From Pisolithus tinctorius (taxonomy: Eukaryota > Basidiomycota > Agaricomycetes > Boletales > Pisolithaceae): a DNA stretch of 64,000 nt. Numbering within the stretch: the first letter of the stretch is position 1; the number at the start of each line of letters is the position of its first letter. Made by a program: the position numbers and the translations under genes. The stretch is from the NCBI GenBank assembly GCA_024663395.1, contig JANFAH010000007.1, forward strand, positions 2,294,001-2,358,000, written 5' to 3'. The notes under the pieces are model-generated. The model had not been told where the DNA came from. It was given only the letters and a program-made list of their open reading frames with translations, and ran no database searches. Positions 1-11,282 of the stretch are shown here, in pieces.

Positions 1-457
1 CACCTGGACTGTTTCCTTTTCTGGATGTTCTATGTTACCCATTCATATGTCCTCTGTCTACCCTTCATTCATCATCTAGGAAGTTTTTACTTGAAAATTT
101 CTGGGTCTCCATATGTCAGTTCCAATTCTGGTTACTGTACCTCTGTAGTAGTATAAAAGCATGTATCATACTCCACCATTCCTCAGTACAAATATCAACT
201 TAGTTCCTACTCCCTCTGACTCTGTCTTCTGCCTGTCAGAGTTACCTCTGACACTCCGTCTGTACACTCCCTCTGAAATACAAGGGCTGAGATCATGCAA
301 GGGGTAGCACACAAGCTAAACCCGATGCCCTCACTCTGCTCCACCTTTGTCTTGGCAGACTTCATTCCTGCCAACACTCCACCAGTCAGAATTCTGCTTC
401 CTTGTGTTGGACTTGCTTCTGAACCTCCCTCCAGACCTTATATAGCATTGGAGTTGG

Positions 458-1031
458 TCAGAGTAGGCCCAGACTTGACACCATGTCAACTATCAGGCCC
501 TGGACCCCACTCTCTAGCTGATTAGGATCCATGCTGTTGACTGCACTGGTGAGGGATTCTACTTTTTCAGTGATGTGGCTACTTAGCATTTCAGCATCTT
601 CATTAATTTTTGCTAGGTTTTTGGAGACTGAGAATTTTGGCGACTTGAGGGGAGATGGTGGCAACAACAGAGGTCTCTAATCTTTCTGATATGGCTTTAG
701 TGATGGATTCAGCAATTTCCAATGTTGCTAGGTCTCTGACTAAGTATGCTGTTGCATGGATGGCTGATTGTAGGGTGTTGCTTACCCCCTTCACCTGTGA
801 GATGTAGAACAGGGCATGGGAGATGTGTTCTGGGGTAGTTGGTTCTCCCTGTATCATGTAGAGCTGGTCTAGGAATATTCTGGCTGATTCCAAGTCTTTT
901 ATTTCAGTGTCTGGGTCATTGACAATTTCCTCAAGGGAGAGGCCACCACTTCTGGTGACCTTGCCAAGGTTTGACACACATGAGGCTGGCAGGGGTCCTG
1001 GCATGGTGTGGGAACTTGACCTCGAGGACAT
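458..1031 (-). pseudogene. Relic of a repeat-associated gag-like protein, frameshifted
   Basis: A minus-strand frame starts at 1031 and runs 142 codons to 603. A second frame (667 to 458) overlaps it and continues the same acidic, helical, heptad-rich style of sequence, so one protein appears to have been split by a frameshift near 610-660. The N-terminus is Ser/Arg-rich, and the middle has a segment with SLEEIVNDPDTEI followed by amphipathic helices. I associate this style with gag-like or coiled-coil hypothetical proteins in mushroom repeats, from memory and not from a search. No zinc knuckle, protease or polymerase follows. It lies in the CpG-depleted block, so it is probably dead. Confidence 0.45.
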
Positions 1032-1814
1032 TCATCCTGTTGAGGACATGTGCTGGTGGGTTGTGTTGTGGGTTTGGGTGGGTTACAGGTGTGATTGAAT
1101 GCTTAAGTTTGTTTGCTCAAACTTGAGAGGGTGCTGCTTTATGTTGCTTTGCCTGCAACAGGCTCTGCTTTTGAGGGCTGATCTGAGAGGTCTGGAAATT
1201 TTTTGGGGTCCCAGTTGGGGTGCCATTTGAAGCAGAGTCAAGGAGCATCTTGCCCATGTGTTGTGACTAAGTGTGACTACACTATGTGTAGGTACCACAT
1301 AGGCACATCACCACTTGCTTTCTTTGTCTTTTGTGTTGGTTTTGGTTGGTTTTCACCACTGAACCACACTTTGACTCACACCAGGACCTGAAGGTACCTT
1401 TAGGGAAGGCATGAAAGTGCCTCCCCACCTCAGTGAGGAGGATTGGGCAGAGGGCTGGTGACAAGCATTGGTGCTTGGCAGCAGTGTGGGGCTCTCCCAC
1501 AGGGGATGATGGTGGTTGCTGATCAAGAGGCATCCTGCCTTGACCATTGTATACCTTTCTGACATTCCTGATACCAGTTCACTTGGGAGCAGTGAGTGGT
1601 TCAGGCATGGGTGGACCCTCCAAGGACTACTGGCTCCCAAACACATACTATTCTACACCCACAACTGGTCACTTTACAAGAATGTTCACTCTTCAAACCA
1701 TAAAACCAATGTCATTGTGCTGGATGAGCTGGAGGAGGCAACTGGAATAGTCCTGGTTCCTTACCAATTTTTCTCCAGGTTTGGACAATGCATGTCATGC
1801 ACATGTGAGACTCC

Positions 1815-2870
1815 ACATCAGCAAAACTACAATGTGCTTAATCTGTCTTGATTCCAGCTTAATTACTTGGAAATTTTTGTCAAGTGTGTCAAGAGCACTA
1901 AGCAGTACCAAGCCAGTAAGCTGAGACACAACAAGCCACACTAGCTTGATTTGGGTACTGTGGTGCACTATTTTTTCAGGAGAACACAGCCACAATGATG
2001 GCATTCCATAATTAGAATCAAACTCTGCACTAATTGATTATGTAAGCATGCCATAATGATTGATATGGGTACCATTAGGGTCCATTTTTCAAGCTGAACA
2101 CAGCTGTGTCCACATTGAATGATGCTCATGCCTGAAATAGAATCAAACTCCACACAACATGCTTATGTAAACATTACATAATAGTTGATATGGGTATCAT
2201 TAAGGTCCACTTTTTCAGCTGAATGCAGCTGTGACTAGATGTGAGGATGCAAGGGGAAGGGGTGTGGGGCAAGGACTTATGAAGGTAGGAATAATGATGG
2301 TCATACCTAAGGAAAATAATCAGATTCAAATGAGTTGTGAACATAGCAATGAAGTAGTAGGAGCCTTTTTGTAGGATGTGATTTTAAGAACCACTATATT
2401 GACATGTCCCTATTCACCCCTATCCATCCCCTACCCATCATTTTAAATAGCCACAGCTGCATTCAGCCCAAAAAGTAGTCCTTAATGATACCCATATCAA
2501 CTATTATGTAATGTTTACATAAGCATGTTGTGTGGAGTTTGATTCTATTTCAGGCATGAGCATCATTCAATGTGGACACAGCTGTGTTCAGCTTGAAAAA
2601 TGGACCCTAATGGTACCCATATCAATCATTATGGCATGCTTACATAATCAATTAGTGCAGAGTTTGATTCTAATTATGGAATGCCATCATTGTGGCTGTG
2701 TTCTCCTGAAAAAATAGTGCACCACAGTACCCAAATCAAGCTAGTGTGGCTTGTTGTGTCTCAGCTTACTGGCTTGGTACTGCTTAGTGCTCTTGACACA
2801 CTTGACAAAAATTTCCAAGTAATTAAGCTGGAATCAAGACAGATTAAGCACATCGTAGTTTTGCTGATGT
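1815..2870. mobile_element. Foldback (inverted-repeat) element inserted in the HET relic
   Basis: Two arms of 419 bp (1815-2233 and 2452-2870) are near-perfect reverse complements around a 218-bp spacer. The outermost bases are ACATCAGCAAAACTAC and its complement. Each arm is itself built from degenerate tandem units of about 125 bp (in the right arm they start at 2452, 2577 and about 2690), each containing CCCATATCAA- and GTTTGATTCTA-like blocks. No transposase frame exists inside, so it would be a non-autonomous foldback or MITE-like element. The flanks, CTCC on the left and AATGGG on the right, show no clear target duplication; joining them directly puts the HET codons for Arg-Leu-Gln-Trp-Ala-Ser in frame. 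Confidence 0.8.
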
Positions 2871-3617
2871 AATGGGCATCATTGTGTCATACCACACAGC
2901 CTGAAGTTATCACCTACTCACTTTTTGGGATCTTTAATCTTCACCTACCTGTTCTATATGGTGAATCTGCTGAGGACTCACTTGGCTGTCTTCTAGCAGA
3001 AATCATATCACAGTCTGGGGATATCTCAATTCTAGATTGGGTTGGAGAGGCATCATTGTTTCATAGCTGTTTTCCTGCTCACATCACCTTGTACCAAATG
3101 CTACCATCACCTCCACCCTAGCCTAACACAGAAGAACAGTCATTGTCAATGACTCAGCAGCCTATGTCACCTTTTGGAGTGCTGCAATGGATGCATGGCT
3201 CACTCACTAGGTTGCTCCTCCCCCAGTTTCTCAGCTGCCCCCAGACATCATCAGGCATTTCCCAGTGTTCTCCAGTGGTCCAGCTGCAGACCCCAGATTT
3301 GTATGCACCACATGACATGTTTGACTTCCACTCACTTCCTAAGGCACCCTTTCCACAATTTATCAATTGCCACCTTATAATACCATGTATCACCCATTGT
3401 GTTACAGACATTCAGCTGAAAGGGGCAGATCTATCAGCACCAAGTTACACATACAAGTTCCAGGCATCTGGTCTGAGACCACTTGAGATCACAGTGCCAG
3501 AAAAGCTAGAAAATGCAATGAGGTTTCAAGGCACTCTGCAGCTTGTTTGCCCTTGGCATGCAAAACTGCTTGGTCCATCTACTGAGCCAGATGCTTGTAG
3601 AAATATCTGTAGGCTAC

Positions 3618-3737
3618 CTCAGTAGTGAACAAACTACTGAATGTATTACTGTACCTGTAGGCTACTACAGGATGTCAGTATAGTAGAATACTTGGAATAT
3701 GAATGGACTTACCCTCAGTAGTGAACAAACTACTGAG
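3618..3737. repeat. Pair of direct repeats, each a short hairpin
   Basis: The 23-24 base sequence beginning CTCAGTAGTGAACAAACTAC occurs at 3618-3640 and 3714-3737. Each copy can fold as an 8-bp stem, CTCAGTAG against CTACTGAG, around a TGAACAAA loop (the last stem base is lost in the first copy). CTGTAGGCTAC also occurs twice nearby (3608 and 3655). This looks like a small repetitive insert between two parts of the HET relic. Confidence 0.5.
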
Positions 3738-4024
3738 GGAATACTAGTAGAAAATACTACAAGTAGGTGCGCTATTTCAGCTTATGTAAGCAGCCAAAAC
3801 ATCGCACAGTGGTCAAGTACCACAGGGGCACTTTATGTTCCAACAATACTGTGACTGACGAGCAACTGCTTTTCACATTGGATAGGTCATTTAATGCTCT
3901 TCTTTTGACTCAATTACCTTACGACAAGCACAAAAGGATCATGTCTTCTACCCTCATTACTGCTCAGCCCATGAACCAGGTCAGTATTCTAAAAAGCAAA
4001 GCTAAGATATTCAATATTGTGTAG

Positions 4025-4723
4025 ATAGTCACTTGTAGCGTCATGATATGCACAAGTACAACTACAGCCGTGCATCGACTCGCACTCAACCCGGGATAAC
4101 GCTGAAGATGTTGGATGTCATCTCTGTCTGTTGATTGGCATCCCAAAGGCAAGGGTAACCATGCAGGTACTTACAGTTACGGAACACACAAAGAATAGAT
4201 CGGATGTGGACACCAGATACATATGAAGTACCCACCGTTTACCGTTCAGCGCCAAGGCTAAACAATGGCTTCCTTTTCTCGTTGGGTCCGGAAAGGGGTC
4301 CTGGTACGACGACCACTCGTTTAACTACAAGTGCCGGCTGCTTGCGTCTCCCGCAAACGTTTATGACTGGCCCAGACCGATCCCTAGACTCTCCTGCTGC
4401 GCACGTGTCGCAGGACTGATCCTGAAATCTCCATTGATGACACGCTGGCAATCAGGGCGGGAGTCTATCGGAGTTCCGGGGGGAGTCCAGCGGCTGTCTG
4501 ATTTGGCGGAGCAGGCTGGAAAGACGCGCCTCGTCGGCCAAATAGGCAGGTGGGGAGGGATGCCGGGCCGGGGGATGCCGAGAGAGCGGAGGCTGACGTC
4601 GTGCTTAATCGAGCGGACGCCACCCATTAATCATACTCCAGCTCTTAACTAGTCTAGTCGGTAGATAATCCATCTCCATATAAACCCGACCGTCCTTCCC
4701 TTCCTTGCCTAGAAACATCTTGC
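4025..4723 (+). promoter_or_regulatory. Upstream region of the trehalose phosphatase gene
   Basis: No convincing gene is seen here. CpG frequency is normal, unlike the block to the left. A TATAAA at 4679-4684 lies 40 bases before the start codon, and the intervening bases are pyrimidine-rich as in many fungal leaders. One AGGGG (4294-4298) matches the stress response element seen upstream of trehalose genes in other fungi; a single 5-mer is weak evidence. Confidence 0.4.
4679..4684 (+). promoter_or_regulatory. TATA box candidate for the trehalose phosphatase gene
   Basis: TATAAA stands 40 bases upstream of the chosen ATG (4724) and is followed by a C/T-rich stretch typical of fungal transcription start regions. 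Confidence 0.4.
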
Positions 4724-7700
4724 ATGGACACCTTTGCAGAGCCATACACCCGCGCAGGCGACGACATCTCTCTCGACGCAGTCCGCAAGCAGGTCTCTGC
4801 ACTCGAAGACGCTCATCGCACACAGGGAACGCCTCTCTCCGGCCGAATCGTCCATGTATGCCACTACTTGCCAGTCGTGCCCTCTCTTGTCACTCGCACA
4901 CCCGCCGGCGTCCTCTCGCCTCCACCCACTCCTCCCGTTCTACCGGGCGAGGTACCACCAAGCCCATCGGACGAGTCAGCAGCAGCCACCGCTGCCAATG
5001 GGGCCCATGGTGACTCCAACTCGTTAGATCCGAAAAGGTGGAAACTCGCACCGCGCTATGGCCACGCTGCCATGTTCTCAGGTATCCGCTCCCTCTCAGC
5101 CACCCACGATCAACTCATCGTCGGATGGACTGGTGATATCATGTCCGTCCCCAATGGGGCTACCTCCAACCCGGAGGAGAACGTGGCGCCTTCGGGTGAA
5201 CGCGTGCCTAGTGCTCAGGTGACTCAGGCAGACAGGGACGCCCTCGAAGCCGAGCTCGTCGGTTACGACGATGACGGTCAGGGCACCACCGGAACGCATA
5301 AGATCGATTACGTTCCCGTCTGGTTAGAGGACAAGGTCGCTCACGGCCACTACGATGGATATTGCAAGATGAGTGAGTCGTGTCGACACCAACTTGCCTT
5401 TTTTGTAGTTTCTCCTGTTTTTTGTTGTTCTTGATCGTATCTGCCACCGAGTCCTTCTCTTCCTACTACTCCCGGCAAACGTGGCTGTTTCTGGGTTCAA
5501 CTTGCCTTTTGGGTGTCGAGCGCTGTCTTGCTTTGACATCCTTCGCGGACGTCGAGAACGATTTGCATGCATGTTGATTGTCCGGACATGATCGACGCAT
5601 ACAACGACGATGCTAACCACACATTCCAGCTCTCTGGCCTCTCTTCCACTACCTCCTCTGGCAAGATGTCGCTACCGAATATGCGTCCGCTGACGCCAAC
5701 TACGAGCAATACGAGCAGGTTCGCACTGTCATCTATACATTACTGAATACTGACTCTCAGCGACGTTGCTCGATGCTTCTTATGACATAATCCACCTAAT
5801 CGGAACCCATCAGGCTAATCAAGCCTTTGCTTCCCGCCTCGCATCCGTGCTCAAACCAGGTGATGTTGTCTGGGTACACGACTACCACCTTTTACTGGTT
5901 CCTCGTCTGTTGAGGGCGGCCGTGGGCGAGCGAGGCTCGGATGTCATCATCGGGTTGTTTGTCCACACCCCATTCCCGAGCTCGGAGGTGTTCAGATGCT
6001 TGCCGCGTAAGCACGCTCCCTGTCGTTTTTGTGTGGAATGGTCAAATCAACTGATACCCGCCCACAGGCAGAAATGAAATCCTTGAAGGAATGCTCGGTG
6101 CCAATCTTGTGTGTTTCCAGGTGTGTATTCTGAACCTACTTGTCTATCATCTTCTATGTCTTACATTACATCATCTCAAGACATACTCCTACTCCCGACA
6201 CTTCCTCTCCACTTGTGTCCGCGTCTGCGGACACGAGACCACATCTCGCACGGTCGTCGCACCAACGATACCCACGAGTAATCCAGCCTCATTGAACCTT
6301 AACGGCTCATGTTCCTGTCCATGCGCTAATTCTACCACCACCACCACTACCGGGAAGACTGCGGGCCCAGTCGAGCTCGAACGTTCACCCACGAAACGCA
6401 ACATTGGTGAGAAATATGTAGGCGTTGACGCCCAGGGTCACTTCGTCGCTGTCGGGCATTGTCCCGTCGGGATCGATGCGGAGAGAGTGAAAAGGGATAC
6501 GTGAGTGTCTTTTTCCTAATCCCGGTTGACGATTGTATTCATTACGTGTGATTCGGATAGCCTGAGACCTGGTGTTCAGCCGAAGCTTGATGCGCTTAGA
6601 ACCTTGTATAGAGATAAAAAGATTATAGTTGGAAGAGATAAGTTGGACGTCGTCAAAGGGGTCCTTCAGAAGGTGTGCCTCTACACTTTTTCCTGTTTGG
6701 ATGCATTTGACGCGCCTCTATTGACGACCGCAGCTCCGTGCATTTGAGAAGCTCTTACATGATTATCCGGAGTGGAGAGGCGAGGTGGTACTTATTCAGG
6801 TGTGTAGTCATCCACGACCGCTTGGTCTTGTGTTTGGCCGACGGAACGATAAAACTGATTCGTATACCGTGCCTGTACGCTTGTATGTGCGAGTATAGGT
6901 GACGTCCCCGGCTTTGACGGATTCGCCCAAGTTGGAAAGGCAAGTCTCCGAGCTCGTCGCACACATCAACGGAGAATACGGAAGTCTCCATTTTATACCC
7001 GTTCACCACTAGTATGTCTCTTTTCTTTTCCGGCCTAGTCGTCCCACTCATAGCGCGGGTGCTCTGCCGCTTCTTCCTCTAGCCACCAAACACTCAAGAA
7101 AGATGAATTTTATGCACTATTAGAAGCAGCTGACTTAGGCGTAATCACCCCTCTCCGAGATGGAATGAACACGACGTCAATGGAGTTTGTGATCGCGCAG
7201 GAGATAACCAAGAAGTCGCCACTGGTGTTGAGCGAATTTATGGGCATTAGCCAGCATATGTCTGAGGCATTACTGGTTAACCCCTGGGATCTTGGTGTGC
7301 GTATCCGTTACCTTCTGATTATTACTTTGATTGATGTCGGGGACAGGACGTTGCGGCTGCTATGAACCGCGGTCTTCTCATGTCCGAAGAATCGAAGGCG
7401 TCGAGACACGCAGCACTCCACCGCGTCGTGACGACACATACTTCTCACACGTGGGCGTCCGTCCTCGTGAAAATGTTGCTCTCCCAGATTACTGGGCAGA
7501 CTACGGCGAGGCGCACACCGTATTTACCCAAAGATAGGCTGAAGGAGAGCTACGATCGGGCGAAGAAGAGGCTGTTTTTGTTTGATTATGACGTGAGTCC
7601 TTCTCTGGTTGTTCTTTGGATGTACTAACGGACTGGGTTTGGCGTGATGTAAACACAGGGTACATTGACCCCGATCGTCAAGACCCCCGCCATGGCCGTT

Positions 7701-8748
7701 CCCTCCAACGATGCCCTCCTTGCGCTGACAAAACTCACTTCCGACCCAGCCAACATCGTGTATATCGTCTCGGGGCGAGACCAAGCCTTCCTCGAACTCC
7801 ACCTTGGCCACATCCAACACCTCGGCATGAGTGCCGAACACGGCGGATTCGTACGCGAACCTCACGACAGCAATCGCGAGTGGATTAATTTCACGGAAAA
7901 GTTGGATATGGGATGGATGGAAGAGGTTTTGGAGATATTCAAGTATTACACGGAACGGACGACCGGAAGTCACATTGAGGTTAAGAAGTCTGCGGTCGTG
8001 TGGCACTATAGAGCCAGCGATCCGGAGTGGGGGTAAGCGCCTCTCTTGTTTTGTTTTTTCTGGTGTCTCTTTGTAACCGTTGTTGGGATAGGTTGTTCCA
8101 GTGCAGACAGTGCCAAGATTTATTAGAAAATAACGTAGTTTCTAAACGCCCGATCGAGGTACTTGTTGGGAAGAAGAACCTCGAAGTCCGGCCGATCGCT
8201 GTCAACAAGGTAACGTGCTCGCTTGAATGTCTTCTTGTCCTGTGCTGACTTCCACACAAAAACTGGTCTACCTTTGATACACTACCACAGGGCGAAATTG
8301 TCAAGCGTCTCTTGTACACGAATCCGGATGCAGAACTCGTGTTTTGCGCTGGTGATGACAAAGTAAGACTCCACTCCCACCCGTTGACGACACCGATGTT
8401 TACGCGTTTACATAGACCGACGAAGATATGTTCCGCGCACTCCATGTTTTCCCTTCCTCTCCCTCTGGGAAGACGACCATGGAAGCACCCCTCTCAGTCA
8501 CACTTGCCAATAAATCCTCGTCGTCTTCTGGCTCGTCTCCGGCAGCACCGGATGTCGAACTTGCGATTCGGCCCGAAGATATTTTCACTACTTCCGTAGG
8601 ACCCAGTTCGAAGCGGACGCTGGCAGGTTGGCATGTGACGACACCTGAGGAGGTCGTCGATCATATGTTGTATATCCTCGGGGAGCGGGGTAATGGTGCT
8701 ACTGGGAACAGCAGCTCGCCCGCGAACGCTGAGACGTCCTCGCTTTAA
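4724..8748 (+). CDS. tps2: Trehalose-6-phosphate phosphatase with N-terminal synthase-like domain
   Basis: The product removes phosphate from trehalose-6-phosphate, the last step of trehalose synthesis, in the cytosol within the synthase complex. I read 14 exons: 4724-5372, 5630-5718, 5814-6006, 6068-6120, 6181-6500, 6561-6672, 6734-6799, 6899-7011, 7083-7295, 7347-7592, 7659-8032, 8092-8209, 8291-8362, 8416-8748. All junctions are GT..AG and keep phase; the intron before 7659 has a perfect TACTAAC branch site. A GT20-like domain comes first (VWVHDYHLLLVP, GLFVHTPFPSSEVFR, TPLRDGMN, VLSEF). A HAD phosphatase follows, with DYDGTLTP (nucleophile Asp), IVSGRD and GDDKTDEDMF. In Tps2 proteins the first domain is usually not a working synthase. 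Intron 1 (257 nt) is unusually long for the gene. The reading frame looks intact. Confidence 0.95.
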
Positions 8749-9366
8749 AGCAGGGGCGTGACGGCTGGCAGCGCCTGAAAGTGCTCGTGGTCGGGATTTG
8801 GACAATACTATTATGTAGACAATGGTGGTGGTGGTGATCATAGAGCACAGTTGAAAGCGGGAGGCTGTCTAGAGAGGCGGGCGGTAAGTTGGTCTCTCTT
8901 GGCTTCGTCAATGGTGGGCTGTTTTCCGGCGGGTTGGTTATCTTTACTGTTCGCATTCTCTAAGTTAGTGAATCCTGCAAGATCAGGAATGACAAGTCTA
9001 TATACACGGTCTGCAATAGAGATTCCCTGTATTTTCTTCGATAGTGGGGCGGCACTCAAAGGGTAAAGATAATCAAATCTTGTTCTCATGCACGCCTACG
9101 TATGTCAGTTTCTAGGGATGAAGCCGAAGCACTGAGTTGCATATGTACCACGGTAGCTGATGCCCACAGGGGACCTCGGGAACGAGATCATGATTCAAGG
9201 CATCCAGAGACAAACTTAGACTTCAACCACCCACAAGGCGAAGGCGAAGACGGTGGCGGTGGCGTAGGCGCCAACTTTGAGCCACCCTAATCATTCCCTC
9301 TCGACTCCTTAAACACAGTGTTGGGATATAAGATTCAAGGAAACCCGCAATATATTTGGAACGAAT
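8749..9366. other. Intergenic region with a segment duplicated beside the retrotransposon
   Basis: No gene is supported. Bases about 8940-9235 resemble 15420-15544 followed by 21229-21400, the two flanks of the chromovirus, so this copy shows the site without the element. Next, a short GC-rich stretch at about 9245-9285 (GGTGGCGGTGGCGTAGGC) is found again, inverted, at 14715-14760. It lies upstream of this kinase here and upstream of the minus-strand kinase gene there, in the same relative orientation. Confidence 0.55.
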
Positions 9367-10657
9367 ATGTCGCTCCCCGCTGATCCACCCAGGCGACATG
9401 TGCGTATCCTTGTTCAAATCTTTTCAGTGAACAGATCTAAGTAACGCAGGAAGCCGCTCAAGAAGACGTCGATAAACTGCTGAGACTTGGTTCACGGTAT
9501 TGCGTTGATTTCGCATGGCTCGTCGAACGAGACGAAACTCTATCGCTTCGAGGCGGCTTCTCCAACACATATCGAGGGATACTGCACCCCGAGGGCAGGA
9601 AGGTAGCGGTCAAGACATTCCTGCCACGGGCATTTGGAGAAGAGGACCGCGGTCAAAAGGTTTGTAGTCAATGTATATCAACCGCTTTTCTCGAGTGTTA
9701 TAGCAGTGGGCAGTGGGTGTTGCGGGAGGTATACGTCCTGTGCCAGCTCCGCCACAAAAATATTCTTCCGTTGTTAGGTATTACTACGACATTCGACAAG
9801 ACTATTTCGATAGTGTCACCTTGGATGGATCGAAATGCACACGAATACGTGCAGGATACCGCCATTGATCCTCGCCCTTTGGCAAGCGCATGGAGCTTGA
9901 GTTACGCTTCTTCAATGTCGATCCAAGCCAGATTTTAGGGATAGCTAAAGGGTTGCGCTACCTCCATGATCATCAACCACCAGTATACCACGGCGACGTG
10001 AAGGGGGTGAGTAGCTTAGTCTGCCCTTCCTGGTTTCGGTTCATAATTCCACAGTAGTTTAATGTCCTAATATCTGATGAAGGACAGCCGCTTCTCACGG
10101 GTTTTAGTCTCTCCTTTCTCGTCAACTCTGCGTTTGATTTACCAGTTGAGGTTCCCTCGGGGGGTACTTTGCCATGGATGGCTCCGGAACGCTTCGGTAT
10201 TGACTCGGATGCCAGCGGGGTGACTCCCGAGGCTGATGTGTGGGCGTTTGGGATGACTGCGCTGGTAAGTCTCTTGGTGCCCCCTTGTTGATACTGCCAT
10301 CGATCGCCGTCTTCTGTACAGGAGCTTTTCACCAGGAGAACACCTTTTCATGGTCTCAATCATGTTCGCGTGATATCTCGGATCATGAAAGGCCTACTAC
10401 CGGACCTCCCCGAAGCAGAGTCCACTTACTCTCGTCTCACAGAAAAATGGTGGCAGATATGTTCCTTGTGTTGGAAATATGATCCGTCTCAACGTCCCAC
10501 GATGCTGCAAATTGTGGAGATGATTGTAGATGCCGAGAGCCATACCAAGGGTGATACTGAGAGCCGTATGGAGGAGAGTCTCACTGAGAATCGTGCTACT
10601 CTGCCCTCCCATTCCCGTTCGTCACTGTCCATAAGGTCATTGTTCCGAAGAAAGTAG
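9367..10657 (+). CDS. TKL-type protein kinase without GTPase domain
   Basis: Six exons: 9367-9399, 9450-9659, 9714-9881, 9932-10006, 10058-10264, 10322-10657. The product is a small kinase with little beside the catalytic domain: a glycine-loop region (RGGFSNTYRG), the VAIK-type lysine in VAVKTF, the catalytic loop HGDVKG followed by FNVL, GFSLS at the DFG position, WMAPERFG as APE motif, DVWAFGM, and RPTM near the end. HGD in place of HRD is usual for these basidiomycete kinases, but the DFG motif is altered to TGF (Asp missing), so metal binding may be impaired. The intron at 9882-9931 begins with GC rather than GT. The tail is Ser/Arg-rich. It is more divergent than the kinase-GTPase copies and has no linker or GTPase downstream. 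Confidence 0.8.
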
Positions 10658-11282
10658 TGGGTTACTTTGACTGGACTTCTGTACTCTAGTTTCCATGTTT
10701 TATGTGTTTATATCGGTGCGGCCCCCTTTTTGTTGGACAAGCAGGCTGTGGTGTCGGTTTGATGCACCAATCAATGAGAGTGGTAGGGCACCTGTGCAAA
10801 TGGAGCCTAACTGGCAATAATTCAGAGAGACAAATATGCTGCAGTGTGGCACCTACATCCTGTCACAGCACAATGTTGTTGATCAACCTGTCTTCCACTG
10901 GTGCTCGCCATTTGACTCATTCTGGCATTCTCATCCTTAGGGGCACCTCACTAAACATCTAGTCATACAGTAGATGTAGTCATACTGGAAGCTCTCACAG
11001 ATGGCAGATCCTAAATACAGATGCAGAGCTACTAGCCACATAATTTTTAGGCATTGCAGCAGTGCACATCACAATGCAGCAGAATACACGTGATCTTCAC
11101 AAATGTATATGACGTAGCATGATAGGCAACACAATACCACAGAAGACTACATATCACACTACCATGAGAGTCAACAACTACTCAACCATGCTGCGTACGG
11201 GAGATGGCCTCAAGGTAGTGGTACCTATCGGCGTTGGAGCGCTGAAGAAGGGAAGCTATATAGCAGGAATAAAAGGAGTGAT
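10658..11282. repeat. Intergenic region with a CpG-poor insert
   Basis: Bases about 10760-11090 are almost without CG and differ in composition from their surroundings, suggesting a methylated repeat. I see no terminal repeats or long frame. The last about 190 bases are the 3' flank of the minus-strand kinase gene. Confidence 0.4.

Larger units (their letters stand above)
1..3768. repeat. CpG-depleted repeat block
   Basis: Reading base by base I find only about five CG dinucleotides between 1 and 3768, although GC content is moderate and TG/CA are plentiful. From 3769 rightward CG becomes frequent at once. This is the footprint expected of long-term cytosine methylation and deamination of repeats. 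The block holds a gag-like relic, a HET pseudogene, a foldback element and two short hairpins, described separately. Bases 1-457 hold a TATAAAA at about 152 followed by pyrimidine-rich sequence, which could be part of an old LTR or promoter, but I see no boundary that proves it. Bases 1032-1515 hold only fragmentary frames. Confidence 0.75.
1516..4024 (+). pseudogene. HET-domain (heterokaryon incompatibility type) gene relic, interrupted
   Basis: HET proteins act in fungal non-self recognition. Three same-strand pieces line up as one such protein. About 1516-1814 encodes the HET core, including WFRHGWTLQ and a LLAPK motif. 2873-3625 continues with YSLFGIFNLHLPVLYGES and WVGEAS and a long C-terminal region. 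3767-4024 gives the last part, ending FNIV. The first and second pieces are separated by the foldback element at 1815-2870; the second and third by hairpin-containing sequence around 3618-3768. The N-terminal part of the HET domain upstream of about 1516 is missing. Almost all of it lacks CpG. The protein is not encodable as it stands, and the family assignment rests on recognisable motifs. Confidence 0.7.

Noticed and set aside
1815..2870. Helitron or classical TIR transposon
   Set aside because: No Helitron ends (TC..CTRR with hairpin), no target duplication and no transposase; the long symmetrical arms fit a foldback element better.
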